Shown here: piece by piece, positions 17,156 through 26,607 of the stretch | How positions within the stretch are numbered: position 1 is the stretch's first letter | Layout: each line of letters begins with the position of its first letter | IMG/VR virus record: IMGVR_UViG_3300042934_000547 | Span: 126,001-190,000 of that record | Length of the DNA stretch: 64,000 bases | DNA from: a virus | Reading direction: 5' to 3' (one strand) | The notes under the pieces: model-generated | Database searches by the model: none | What the model was told of the DNA's origin: nothing | The model's input: only the letters and a program-made list of their open reading frames with translations | Translations under genes and position numbers: made by a program

Positions 17156-19915
17156 ATGTATGAACCAGTTTTATGGTATGATTTTAGTGAATTGATACAA
17201 GGTACCATTAGTATTACCGATAAATCGAATAATGGACATAATGGAAGTATTTCTGGAAATTATGCAGTAGGTGATGGGTTTATTATACCTAATCAAGATA
17301 TGGTAATTTCCCATGATAATTTTCTATTCAATACTATAAATCAACCATGGTCGATAAGTCTTCATTGTCTGATTAATACTCTTCCTAATGATAAACCGAT
17401 ACTCGATATATTTGACGGGATTTATTTATCATTACTTGACCGTGGAGTAATTAATATAAATAAATTTTTCTTTGCCGAATTTGCATACATTAATTCCAAA
17501 ATCATCACACTTTGTTATGATGGGGTTGCAAGTTTCAAAATATTCGTTGATGGGTTCAAATTACCTATTAATATAAATGACTCTGAAATTAATCTAAATG
17601 GATTAATTATAAATCCATCGGTTAAATTGATGAATTTGGGTTCTGGAAATTTGTTTTCATATAAATTATATGATTCATATCTTCCAGATTACATAATCGT
17701 CGGAGAGCATAAAGGAATAATCGTTCAGAATAACTTTGTTGAACCAACTGAACTTGGTACTGAAAAGTTATTTCTAAGTGATGAATTAAAAGGGATGATT
17801 GATAATATCAAATCATCCTTTAATGATACCTATATATCAAGACACAATGCTCAGTATCTACCTAAACTTGCAACTACGTTTATTAGATTGGGAGATGAGT
17901 TTAAATATGAAGGTAAAAAATATAAAACAACTAAACCTTACCTATATACAGTAGAAAATACAGCTCTATTCAAAAAAGAGGATAAGATATCTAAATTTAG
18001 GAAAACACACCAAGAATTATTAAATCTTGGTGTTAAATTAGCTGATATACTCGTTATCAGTGATGGTGAAATATTTCCTATGAGTAATGCTAATCTTATA
18101 TTTACATACGATGGTAAATATCTCTATGTAGAATCAGATATCAAAATGGATCAATGGTTATTGTTTTATAATAAAAACTTTTCTTTAAGCAATATCATTG
18201 AGCCTAATAGCATAAAGGTAGGTAGTAAATATCTTGTACTCAATGACATCACAGTTAGAGAAATACATAGTGATGTGTATATGATGGAAAAATATGATAA
18301 TATAGAGGAAAATAGTTTCTATTATCTTAATCCAACAACTGGTATATTTGAATATGCTAAACCTGAAAAGTTTCAAAGTGGTATAAATGTATTTTTCAAG
18401 TTCTTTAAAGTTGGCGATACAATATTATTATTAACACCAAAATATCCTGAAGTATCTAACGTCAACAAGAAATTTGATTTACTTAACATTCCACAAATCA
18501 GATTACCTAATATGAATTACATCAATTCTGATGGAACTAAAATCAATATACCATTATCAGAATTAGACAAATCCAAACGAGAATTATGGTTTATACATCA
18601 TATTCTTAAATCCAATTTAAGATTATTGGAAGATTATCAATTAGAAGATGTCAATGTGAAGTATTCTCGTGTATCTGGAAATAGAATAAAGACCTTAGCT
18701 AAAAACAATAAATATACATTTATTCCACCTATTGTTAAAGATAAGAAAAGCTACGTCTTAGTATTTAGAAATGGATTGTATGATACGTCGATTATTAAAG
18801 ATAAGAATAAATTTATCATAGATACAACAACAGTTAACTTATCTGACAATTTCGATATAATGACATTTGAATATCTTGATACAAGACGGACATCGATTAT
18901 TTATGATCATTCAATTGGTATTAATAAGACGTTATTAGACGGTAAGATAAGAATATTTGCTAGAAGTGATAGAACTGGTGTCTATAATAGAACCTTAGAT
19001 TATCATCTATTCGAGATATTCTATGATGATAGTAATGTTGATAAAATATTCTTATCACCATTGTATGATGGCGATGAAATAATAATTACGACTGATAGAT
19101 ACTTTAATCATCATCAATTCACTATTGATAGTAATGACAGTTGTGTACTAACATGGAACTCCGACGAACATCTTGGACATAAATTGAAAACGTTGTTATT
19201 TATAAATGGAGTATGGATACCTCACTCACAATATGAAATAACCAATCCAACCGATTACAATTTAACAACCAGATCATACTTAACAATTTATGGATTTCCT
19301 AAGAGCACTACTGGAATTTTCAAAATAGATTTATTTTGTACTCCCGTATCATTTATTCCATTAGTAGAAAATGAAACACTAGATGTGAATAATTTACTAT
19401 ATACAAGGAGTTCATTATTCACTCTACCATTTAATATTCAAAAAAATATCATATTTGCTGATGGTAAAATTATATCTGAAGAGTTAGTAACTCATATATC
19501 GTCTGATATAATTCATATAGATAATAATGATACTAATAATCTCTTTATGATTGGTATAGATTATGATAGAGATGAATTCATAACTAATCTGTCTGAAATC
19601 ATCGATAATATATGGGATACAACTGTAAGAACTTATTCCGAAAATGATATAATGACAATATTCAATCTTAAATATAAACCTGATATTAATAAGGAAGGTA
19701 TATTATACAAACTGAATAAACGCTTAGTTGATTTAGCTAACGTTTTTAAATTCGGATTAAGAAATATGACTGGAACAATAAATGTTGGGGAAATTCAGCA
19801 GTTACCGGGATTCAATTATGCTAAGACTGCTAAGGGGGAACTCTATCTAGATAGCAATTTAGACTTATATGAGGACCCACAAATACCAAATTATGCAACA
19901 GAAAGTGAGGTGTGA
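17156..19915 (+). CDS. Large LamG-like tail/fibre protein (919 aa)
   Basis: The N-terminus (about 5-190) has a LamG/concanavalin-like jelly-roll pattern starting LWYDFSE with NNGHNGS, shared with the gene at 21187-21921. The rest is beta-rich and Asn/Asp-rich and ends with YATESEV, a motif form also seen as RYAKESEI in the following gene. Length and position suggest a tail fibre or baseplate-bound receptor-binding protein. An AGGAGGG site is present, and the next gene starts 3 bp after the stop. Confidence 0.8.
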   Translation: MYEPVLWYDFSELIQGTISITDKSNNGHNGSISGNYAVGDGFIIPNQDMVISHDNFLFNTINQPWSISLHCLINTLPNDKPILDIFDGIYLSLLDRGVININKFFFAEFAYINSKIITLCYDGVASFKIFVDGFKLPININDSEINLNGLIINPSVKLMNLGSGNLFSYKLYDSYLPDYIIVGEHKGIIVQNNFVEPTELGTEKLFLSDELKGMIDNIKSSFNDTYISRHNAQYLPKLATTFIRLGDEFKYEGKKYKTTKPYLYTVENTALFKKEDKISKFRKTHQELLNLGVKLADILVISDGEIFPMSNANLIFTYDGKYLYVESDIKMDQWLLFYNKNFSLSNIIEPNSIKVGSKYLVLNDITVREIHSDVYMMEKYDNIEENSFYYLNPTTGIFEYAKPEKFQSGINVFFKFFKVGDTILLLTPKYPEVSNVNKKFDLLNIPQIRLPNMNYINSDGTKINIPLSELDKSKRELWFIHHILKSNLRLLEDYQLEDVNVKYSRVSGNRIKTLAKNNKYTFIPPIVKDKKSYVLVFRNGLYDTSIIKDKNKFIIDTTTVNLSDNFDIMTFEYLDTRRTSIIYDHSIGINKTLLDGKIRIFARSDRTGVYNRTLDYHLFEIFYDDSNVDKIFLSPLYDGDEIIITTDRYFNHHQFTIDSNDSCVLTWNSDEHLGHKLKTLLFINGVWIPHSQYEITNPTDYNLTTRSYLTIYGFPKSTTGIFKIDLFCTPVSFIPLVENETLDVNNLLYTRSSLFTLPFNIQKNIIFADGKIISEELVTHISSDIIHIDNNDTNNLFMIGIDYDRDEFITNLSEIIDNIWDTTVRTYSENDIMTIFNLKYKPDINKEGILYKLNKRLVDLANVFKFGLRNMTGTINVGEIQQLPGFNYAKTAKGELYLDSNLDLYEDPQIPNYATESEV

Positions 19916-19918
19916 TAA

Positions 19919-21142
19919 ATGTTTAATAAATTATTACAGATGATAATACCCAATCCTTCAACAAGATTAGTTTTTAATGATTTAGCATATAGTGTTGAAA
20001 ATATAAACAAAGCAAAACCGGGTGAACGTTTAATTGACTATGAAAATGGTCATATCTATATAAAGAAACTTGACGGTATTGGAATAGTTTGTAAGACACT
20101 TGAAATGGAAACTAGAGTGGGAATGATCGATGTTGATGCTGAAGGTAATCTCACATATAAAGACCATATTGTATGGCACGCAGGAATCTTCAACCCAGAT
20201 GATTATTTAAAACGTTCTGGTAATGTGATGACTGGTGCTATTGAATTTGTACCAGAAAGTGATGTCGATTTTACATTTATGAAATTAACATCTGCTATCG
20301 GAGACAGTTGGAAATTTGATTATCTGGATACTGCTAAAGGTAATTCAATAAAAATAACATCAATAGATACAAATAAATCTCTCGAATTGAGTCACAATGG
20401 TATATTGAGTGCTGATGAACTAAAAACTAATCTATCTAAGGTTTGGTTTGGTTCTAATAGATTTGAATACAATTATACTGATAATTTGATGGAATTGTTT
20501 ATTGGTGATAGTAATACTGGTAAGGTTCGATACGCTAAAGAAAGTGAAATTTTACATGCTGATACTGTAATATTATCCCCATCTGGAGATAATAAATTGA
20601 ATGTTGGTGTGAAGAATACTCTTAATAAAATTTTTATTGGTCATACACCAATTTCTGGATACAATAATCCATCTATATATAGTTTTGGCGATGGAACGGT
20701 ATTCAGAGATATAGAAGCTGGAAATGTAAAGTCATACGGTAATATCAATATCGTTGGTCTAGGTAATCACATGTTTTTACCTAATAATTCCTTTATCAAA
20801 GGTTCATTAAATGATGGTAGTATGTCGATATCATTGATTGGAATGAATATAGATAATAAGGTGACAATTAGTGATTCAGAGGCTGAAATATTTTTTAATA
20901 GCAACATGTTGTCATTACCAGTAGCAGGGGTTACTTCTCTATCGAAGAATACGACAAATATCGAAATTAGTGATAATGATACTCTTGTAGATATTAAAAA
21001 CAATGACGTCAGTATGGCTAAATTTAATAAAACAGGTATTATGGATGTTTTATCTGGTATTAATTTTAACGGTATTCTTATTAAGAAAAATACCAGTGAA
21101 AATACTTTGGATATTATATTCCAACCAATACCTATAAATTGA
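19919..21142 (+). CDS. Tail fibre protein (407 aa)
   Basis: The segment VWHAGIFNPDDYLKRSGNVM is the classic phage tail-fibre pattern (WHAGNF...YLKRSGDxMTG) around residues 84-105. The remainder is repetitive, beta-rich sequence expected of a trimeric fibre shaft and tip. No chaperone domain is seen. A terminator follows immediately. A role in host recognition is inferred with the flanking LamG proteins. Confidence 0.85.
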   Translation: MFNKLLQMIIPNPSTRLVFNDLAYSVENINKAKPGERLIDYENGHIYIKKLDGIGIVCKTLEMETRVGMIDVDAEGNLTYKDHIVWHAGIFNPDDYLKRSGNVMTGAIEFVPESDVDFTFMKLTSAIGDSWKFDYLDTAKGNSIKITSIDTNKSLELSHNGILSADELKTNLSKVWFGSNRFEYNYTDNLMELFIGDSNTGKVRYAKESEILHADTVILSPSGDNKLNVGVKNTLNKIFIGHTPISGYNNPSIYSFGDGTVFRDIEAGNVKSYGNINIVGLGNHMFLPNNSFIKGSLNDGSMSISLIGMNIDNKVTISDSEAEIFFNSNMLSLPVAGVTSLSKNTTNIEISDNDTLVDIKNNDVSMAKFNKTGIMDVLSGINFNGILIKKNTSENTLDIIFQPIPIN

Positions 21143-21164
21143 TAAGGAGAGATTTCTCCTTATC
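21141..21164 (+). terminator. Intrinsic terminator
   Basis: A 10-bp perfect stem (GATAAGGAGA / TCTCCTTATC) is followed by ATTTTTTT on the plus strand. It starts at the stop codon of the tail-fibre gene. Confidence 0.9.
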
Positions 21165-21186
21165 ATTTTTTTAGGAGGAAATAAAT

Positions 21187-21921
21187 ATGAATACGCAACT
21201 AAGAAATGGGTTAGTATGTTGGTATGATTTTGTTCGAGATCGTACTGGACGTAGTGATATATATGATTTCAGCGGTAATGGACATGATTTAATCATTGAA
21301 AATCCACAGAATGTTGTATGGCTTGGTAATGATAATATAGTAATCACTGATGATGGTGCGTTATCTTCTGAATTTAATATACCGCTAACTGCTATGTCTA
21401 CGTTCACAATAAGTTATAGGGTTTATTCAGATGCGAACCCTTATGATGTTTTTGGTATACAGATAAAGGGGATAGATGATGAAGTCGTATCTACATTCAA
21501 TTATATGAAAATTAGCGAAATGCATTATGTTGCATTTTCATTTGACCTATCCACCGAAACAGGTAAAGCTTATTTAAATGGCTCTTTGAAGAGGACGTAC
21601 GCAGTACCTCAGAGTGTGTATGTTGGTAAAACACTATCGAAATTACTAATTGCAGGGGGACCATCACCCACTCAAATCACATATGGTGATATAAGAATAT
21701 ATGACAGACAATTATCAGATGAAGAAATATATAATTTAGTTTATAGAAAAAGTTTTATTGATGAGAGTGGTCGGGTTTATTCTAAATCATTTAATACTGA
21801 CCAAGTTATTACACCAAAAATAAAAGAAACTGGTTTGGATTATCCTATTTTCGATGGAACCAAATTAGGTGTAAATCTCTCTGAAACAACACTGGGGTGT
21901 AATGATATCGAGGGCATATAA
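21187..21921 (+). CDS. LamG-domain protein (244 aa)
   Basis: A single LamG-like jelly roll covers residues 5-185: it begins LVCWYDF, has FSGNGHDL and ends with GDIRIYDRQLSDEEIYNLV, the usual final strand and helix of this domain. A 60-residue tail follows. It is likely a carbohydrate-binding tail or capsid decoration protein for host attachment. It is related to the N-terminus of the 919-aa protein. Confidence 0.85.
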   Translation: MNTQLRNGLVCWYDFVRDRTGRSDIYDFSGNGHDLIIENPQNVVWLGNDNIVITDDGALSSEFNIPLTAMSTFTISYRVYSDANPYDVFGIQIKGIDDEVVSTFNYMKISEMHYVAFSFDLSTETGKAYLNGSLKRTYAVPQSVYVGKTLSKLLIAGGPSPTQITYGDIRIYDRQLSDEEIYNLVYRKSFIDESGRVYSKSFNTDQVITPKIKETGLDYPIFDGTKLGVNLSETTLGCNDIEGI

Positions 21922-21964
21922 AGTATTAAACACAATTATAATCTAAGGAAAGGAGAATGATTGA

Positions 21965-22300
21965 ATGACTAATGAAATCATTTCGGCACTATTCCAAGCT
22001 ATAATGACAGGACTTGTTGGACTAGTAATAGCTTGGGTAATAAAAAGACCGATGGATAAATATCTAGCTAAAAGGGATCAAAAAGATATAGCGTTCTCTA
22101 AATATATAGCTACCTATTATTCATCCATTCTCAATAAAGTAGATACCTTGGGTGAGATTGTTATAATACAAGCATGTGCCACCAGTTGTGATAATGCAGA
22201 GATTATGAAATTGGTATCTGAATACAAACAACTGGACAAAGAATTTAGAGAAGATACTGCTAAAAAGATGGCAAGTTTTTCTCAGTTTGACTATAATTAA
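21965..22300 (+). CDS. Small membrane protein (111 aa), holin-like candidate
   Basis: One N-terminal transmembrane segment (about 8-27, ALFQAIMTGLVGLVIAWVI) is followed by a basic stretch and a soluble helical tail with two Cys. This topology fits some single-pass holins, but the position after tail-fibre genes is the only support. An AAAGGAG ribosome site is present. It could equally be a membrane-anchored accessory protein. Confidence 0.75.
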   Translation: MTNEIISALFQAIMTGLVGLVIAWVIKRPMDKYLAKRDQKDIAFSKYIATYYSSILNKVDTLGEIVIIQACATSCDNAEIMKLVSEYKQLDKEFREDTAKKMASFSQFDYN

Positions 22301-22317
22301 AACAAAAATAAAATATT

Positions 22318-22341
22318 TGGGTAACTCAATCGAGTTACCCA
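22318..22341. terminator. Bidirectional terminator
   Basis: The stem TGGGTAACT / AGTTACCCA lies between convergent genes, with T-runs on each side. Confidence 0.85.
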
Positions 22342-22352
22342 GTTATTTTTTG

Positions 22353-23624
22353 TTATTTTATTTCTTCAACTTCTACATCTTTAGATATAATCTCAGCAGC
22401 ATCAGTACCTTCCATCGCTGGATCTTGATAACCAGCCATCGATGCATCAAGTTGTAATTTAATTTCTTCTTCAACTATATCTACATTTTTGTAAGTCTGC
22501 TCAAACATTGGCTTGCTTATAAGTGGTTTATTTTTACATAAATCAACAAATAGGAACTCATCATCGGCAAGTTTAGTGTCAATATGATGTGCTATTGAAT
22601 TATATAAACCTCTGTATTCAGCGATTTTATCTAAAGCTGTATTTAATGCTTCAATAGAACTATTTTCGCCGGATTTCATATTATTATAACTGAATTCGAT
22701 TTCATTAACCAAAGTGTACAACTTAGATATATTACTTTCGTCAGTCATTTTTTCATTTATCAATGGCATATAGCTATATATAGTTTTATCCAATTTCTTG
22801 CCATCTTTATATACATCGCCACATCTATCAATTAAAACTGTCTTTGTACTAATAACATTAGCGATAGCCGCATTCATTATGTAATTCAAGCTCACAACCA
22901 TTTCACTTCCATTACTGATTCGATTAAGAACCATTTTGCCTTCATTATATGAAGCTATTGAATAGAGAATATCATTCACATATATGTATTTATTCTCATC
23001 TGGGTTGATTAAATATGGAAGTATTGCACCAACAGCATCATCATATTTAGATAAATCGCTTATCAATATTGAATCATCAACAATACCTTCATACAGTGTA
23101 TTCAAGATATTTAATCTAGGACTCAATGGAGATAATCTCACATATAGTGAAGCGGACTTAAACCTTCTACCACTTCTTATTATAGTTTTTATCTCTTTTT
23201 CAAATAGTGGATAATGTTTGATACATTCATAATCACCTTCGAGTATTGCCGGAATAGCATCAACAATATCAAAAAGAATGATATCTGAACCATCAGGACG
23301 TTTTCTTACATTTATAAGAACAAACTGGCGTGTTATTTCTTTAATAAAAACAGCCTCCTGATTTCTAAATACTGTAATCATATTCAGTGTGTCATGGTGT
23401 TTCGTGAATGTGATTACATCATCCTGTTTTAAGTTCAGCATTGTATCAGACCCAATACTAACCATTAGATTTTTAAATTCATCAGGATTAATTTGAATTA
23501 CTAAAACATCTTTCCCATTGATGTTTTTCTTTTCTAAACCAACCAAACTATTTAGACTTACTATTCCTTCAGTCCTTAATTGATCAAGAATTCTTGTATC
23601 AGCGTTTTGAACTTTGTTATCCAT
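22353..23624 (-). CDS. Hypothetical protein (423 aa)
   Basis: This 423-aa protein is beta-rich in its first 300 residues and helical after that, with an acidic C-terminus. It contains DPAMEGTDAA about 20 residues from the end, echoed by NPAMEGKNAE in the zinc-finger-like protein at 6121-6990. It has an AAGGAG site. A virion role is possible but unsupported by any family match. Confidence 0.8.
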   Translation of the reverse strand: MDNKVQNADTRILDQLRTEGIVSLNSLVGLEKKNINGKDVLVIQINPDEFKNLMVSIGSDTMLNLKQDDVITFTKHHDTLNMITVFRNQEAVFIKEITRQFVLINVRKRPDGSDIILFDIVDAIPAILEGDYECIKHYPLFEKEIKTIIRSGRRFKSASLYVRLSPLSPRLNILNTLYEGIVDDSILISDLSKYDDAVGAILPYLINPDENKYIYVNDILYSIASYNEGKMVLNRISNGSEMVVSLNYIMNAAIANVISTKTVLIDRCGDVYKDGKKLDKTIYSYMPLINEKMTDESNISKLYTLVNEIEFSYNNMKSGENSSIEALNTALDKIAEYRGLYNSIAHHIDTKLADDEFLFVDLCKNKPLISKPMFEQTYKNVDIVEEEIKLQLDASMAGYQDPAMEGTDAAEIISKDVEVEEIK

Positions 23625-23639
23625 TTATAATTCTCCTTT

Positions 23640-23909
23640 TTATACAAATCTCAATTCTTTCATTTTCTTTAATGCTAATTTAGTTTCATATTGATTTAAT
23701 CCAACAGCATTGTTTAATCCACTTTTGTTAACCCCTTTTTCATATGAGTTAATAATATGATTTCCACTATGCTTATGCATTATATCAATAACGTGAACGT
23801 ATCCGTATTCAGATATAATTTTTTCATAACATGCACCAAATTCATTTTCCTTGACTTTGATAAATCCAATTTCCTCAAATTTTTCATCAGTGGTTTTAAA
23901 TATCTTCAT
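23640..23909 (-). CDS. Hypothetical small protein (89 aa)
   Basis: This is an 89-aa soluble alpha/beta protein with an AAAGGAG site, preceding and probably co-transcribed with the 423-aa gene (15 bp gap). The middle contains His and Ser residues (IMHKHSGNHI), but no motif can be named. Confidence 0.75.
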   Translation of the reverse strand: MKIFKTTDEKFEEIGFIKVKENEFGACYEKIISEYGYVHVIDIMHKHSGNHIINSYEKGVNKSGLNNAVGLNQYETKLALKKMKELRFV

Positions 23910-23984
23910 TTTGACCGCTCCTTTACTTTATTGTATTGTTGTATGGGTGATATTTTTTAACTATAAGATAAGGAGGTGTTATTT

Positions 23985-24314
23985 ATGTCAAAATTCATGA
24001 AGACATTTTTAACAGACGATGATGGAGTGACTGCTATCGATTTCCTTACAGCGGTGATATTTTTTCTATATGTAATAGCAAAAGTATTTCATATCATAGT
24101 TATATTCAATTATAGACAAGATTTGGTATTTATTGATTTAATTGACGATGTACTATTAGATATCACTGTATTTATGGAAATGATAATTAAATTCTATTTC
24201 GCAATAAAGGGTACCTCTATAGTAGCCAGCTATTTCCTAACAAAGAAAACTGGCAAACCGCAAATCATAACCTATGATAATGCTACAAACAAAAATGAAG
24301 GAGGAAATATTTAA
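23985..24314 (+). CDS. Membrane protein (109 aa)
   Basis: Two or three hydrophobic segments (about 20-45, 60-75 and 80-95) are visible. The start at 23985 follows AAGGAGGTG by 6 bases. The stop and next start overlap (TAATG), coupling it to another membrane protein. A holin or antiholin pair is one possible reading of this arrangement; there is no sequence proof. Confidence 0.75.
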   Translation: MSKFMKTFLTDDDGVTAIDFLTAVIFFLYVIAKVFHIIVIFNYRQDLVFIDLIDDVLLDITVFMEMIIKFYFAIKGTSIVASYFLTKKTGKPQIITYDNATNKNEGGNI

Positions 24315-24748
24315 TGAATAATGAGCAAGTAATTATGATGATTCTTTTTGGAATCATATTGGTAGCTAGTATGGTGGTTACCGTGATGAAAACGAACAAA
24401 TCCAACCAAACGAAGGAAAGTAAAATTCAGTCTATTATAGTTGAATTCTCCGAAACTATTATTCGCTTAGCTAAATCTGTAATCGATTCTTTAGAAATCG
24501 ATCCAGAAGACTATGCTTCAGACCAATTATATAAGAGGGCTCTTGCAGAATTAGTGGCTCGGGATTTTAGAATATTCTTAGAAGATACTTTACCAAAAGA
24601 GGAATATGAATCTATACTCAATCTTCTAGATGAAACCACACTTATTAATATGATAACCCTAATTTTAAATTTACAGGTACCTACGCAGACGGAAGTCAAA
24701 CAGGAAATTCCTCCAGATTCAACAAAAGAAAATGAGGATAGCGAATAA
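24314..24748 (+). CDS. Single-pass membrane protein (144 aa), LLH-type holin candidate
   Basis: An N-terminal transmembrane segment (7-24) is followed by a long soluble helical domain and a charged tail. This layout resembles the LLH/holin_6 group of phage proteins, which have one TM segment followed by a long helical domain; assignment is tentative. It is translationally coupled to the membrane gene upstream and ends in a terminator. Confidence 0.75.
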   Translation: MNNEQVIMMILFGIILVASMVVTVMKTNKSNQTKESKIQSIIVEFSETIIRLAKSVIDSLEIDPEDYASDQLYKRALAELVARDFRIFLEDTLPKEEYESILNLLDETTLINMITLILNLQVPTQTEVKQEIPPDSTKENEDSE

Positions 24749-24758
24749 TCGCTATCCT
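24735..24758. terminator. Bidirectional terminator
   Basis: The stem AGGATAGCG / CGCTATCCT contains the stop of the plus-strand gene and is followed by TACTTTTTAAC. It also lies just past the end of the convergent minus-strand gene. Confidence 0.8.
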
Positions 24759-24764
24759 TACTTT

Positions 24765-26012
24765 TTAACTTTTAATTACATCAATGGCATCATGTATATA
24801 TTTACTATTAGCGTAAATGAATATTTCTGATGTATGTGTCGCCGCTATACCGTCAATACTCATTTCATTTGTCACCCAATCTATCATCACTGGTAGATAT
24901 GTACCATTATTATGGAATTTAATATCTATATACATTTCAGGTGGAAATGCTTCTCTATGTTTTAATAATTCAACTATATCTGGTAATTTACCTATTAAAT
25001 CTAGTACAGGTATTCCAGAAATATTTTTAGTTAAATCTTCCTCAAAATACTGATGGCTAGTAAGTATATTCCATCCATTTTCATTTATTTTTGGTACCTG
25101 CACATGATACAATGTGATTACATAATTCATGATTGACTTCAAATATAAATCAGATAATGCCTCGAACTGTGGTAATATTTGAGGGAATTCTGAATGATAC
25201 ATATATGAATGAGGAGCGTTCATATACACTTTAAACATGCAGTCTATATTGAAATTGTCGTTTAATGAGCCTTTTCTTTCTCCATCATCTGGATTTGTTT
25301 TATCAGTCATATCAATTCTAACTTGTACTCCCGGAAATATAAATCCATATGTAGAATAACCAACATGAGTGTTATATTTACAAACGAATTTAAGGAAGGA
25401 ATGTGAATTAAGATATGATAACATAGCTACATCATCTTTAACATGATCTACCCCATGAATATCTTGTTTTAACTCAAATGATAAATCTTTAGCAATTTGT
25501 ACAATGAAATCATTTGATATAGGGTATTCGATATCTTTATATAGAATTATATTGTGTCCCATTCTGAAAGCATTATTAATGTAATTATGATATTCCATTT
25601 GTTGTGAACGGGATTCAACTCTAAAACGCACACCAATATCTGCTTTAATTTCGACGAATCTAGATACACTTAAAAATATATTATTTTCATAATCCCTTAA
25701 TACTGGCTCACCCTCTCCATCAGGTAAATGCATCATATTAATACCAAATGGATTATCAGAAAAAGGATCTCCATCATAATCAAAATCATATTTTGGAGAA
25801 GCCAATAACATTGGTTTATTCTTCTTTAGTATATCTTTAAAGTTAAACTCTCTATACCCAAATAATGGATGTGATTCATTGATTGCTATTGTTGGAAAGA
25901 AATCTTTTGGGAATTTCTCTAATATCGTATCCATGACAACACCAAACATTTGGCTATACGAGTGAAATCTTGAAGCCATTTGTATTGATGAATATAATTG
26001 TTTACTTTCCAA
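24765..26012 (-). CDS. Hypothetical, probable virion protein (415 aa)
   Basis: This 415-aa protein uses TTG as its start: AAAGGTGG lies 9 bases before it, the nearby ATG is in another frame and hits a stop, and no ribosome site precedes the next in-frame ATG. The sequence is mixed alpha/beta with an N-terminal helix and many aromatic residues. Family unknown; its size and location near other virion-type genes suggest a structural role. Confidence 0.8.
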   Translation of the reverse strand: MESKQLYSSIQMASRFHSYSQMFGVVMDTILEKFPKDFFPTIAINESHPLFGYREFNFKDILKKNKPMLLASPKYDFDYDGDPFSDNPFGINMMHLPDGEGEPVLRDYENNIFLSVSRFVEIKADIGVRFRVESRSQQMEYHNYINNAFRMGHNIILYKDIEYPISNDFIVQIAKDLSFELKQDIHGVDHVKDDVAMLSYLNSHSFLKFVCKYNTHVGYSTYGFIFPGVQVRIDMTDKTNPDDGERKGSLNDNFNIDCMFKVYMNAPHSYMYHSEFPQILPQFEALSDLYLKSIMNYVITLYHVQVPKINENGWNILTSHQYFEEDLTKNISGIPVLDLIGKLPDIVELLKHREAFPPEMYIDIKFHNNGTYLPVMIDWVTNEMSIDGIAATHTSEIFIYANSKYIHDAIDVIKS

Positions 26013-26045
26013 TTTTCATAACCACCTTTCATAATAAAAAAAAAA

Positions 26046-26068
26046 GAAACAGACATCACATCTGTTTC
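26046..26068 (-). terminator. Intrinsic terminator
   Basis: The stem GAAACAGA / TCTGTTTC is followed on the minus strand by eleven Ts (TTTTTTTTTTT). Confidence 0.9.
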
Positions 26069-26082
26069 ATTATTAAATTGTT

Positions 26083-26424
26083 TTAATCTATAGGTATGTT
26101 TTTGTTTATACAGGTTTCATAAAGTGATTTAAAATGACTTGAACCGTATTCTTTATTTGCATAAAGAGTCCACAATTTAACATCATCTTTTTCATATTTA
26201 TCTGTACAATCACCTGTTATATCATAAATTCTGCCCGCATAATGATACACAAAATGATTTGATACTGGAATATAACAGACTTCACCAAGAGCAAATCTAT
26301 CATCTAACATCTGTGCAAAATGATAACAATATCCGTTTGAAAAACAATCTTCTATTTCTTTACCAGTACCAAACTTTTTAAAATCACTTATAAATTCTTC
26401 TATAGTAATCTCTCGAAATTTCAT
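26083..26424 (-). CDS. Papain-like/transglutaminase-like mini-protein (113 aa)
   Basis: Residues 31-72 show GYCYHFAQML, then NHFVYHYAGRIYDITGD. A Cys (33) at the start of a helix, a His (57 or 61) on a strand and an Asp (68 or 72) on the next strand is the order of a papain-like Cys-His-Asp site. At 113 aa it is minimal for such a fold. Substrate is unknown. It is the last gene of the unit headed by the RNA polymerase beta' N-terminal gene. Confidence 0.8.
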   Translation of the reverse strand: MKFREITIEEFISDFKKFGTGKEIEDCFSNGYCYHFAQMLDDRFALGEVCYIPVSNHFVYHYAGRIYDITGDCTDKYEKDDVKLWTLYANKEYGSSHFKSLYETCINKNIPID

Positions 26425-26428
26425 ATTC

Positions 26429-26596
26429 TTAATCCTCTCTCGGAAAATGTCTTATACTCTCTTGGATTAGGACCCCTATAAAAACACTAAACAACATTCT
26501 CATCCATCCAATATCATAAGCAATTCCTATATGACTTAAAATGATGGATATACATAATAATCCCATAATAATACAATGCGTTACATAACTACTCAT
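26429..26596 (-). CDS. Small membrane protein (55 aa)
   Basis: This is a 55-aa frame with a GAGGTGAAG site before the ATG. It contains a hydrophobic N-terminal segment (CIIMGLLCISIILSHIGIA) and a second one (MLFSVFIGVLI). It fills the space between the RNA polymerase fragment and the papain-like gene with 11 bp and 4 bp gaps. Function is unknown. Confidence 0.65.
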   Translation of the reverse strand: MSSYVTHCIIMGLLCISIILSHIGIAYDIGWMRMLFSVFIGVLIQESIRHFPRED

Positions 26597-26607
26597 ATAC
26601 TTCACCT

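Noticed and set aside
22353-24314. A firm holin/antiholin call for the small membrane proteins
   Set aside because: Topology alone is not enough; the only endolysin-like gene is 4 kb away, so these are listed as candidates only.
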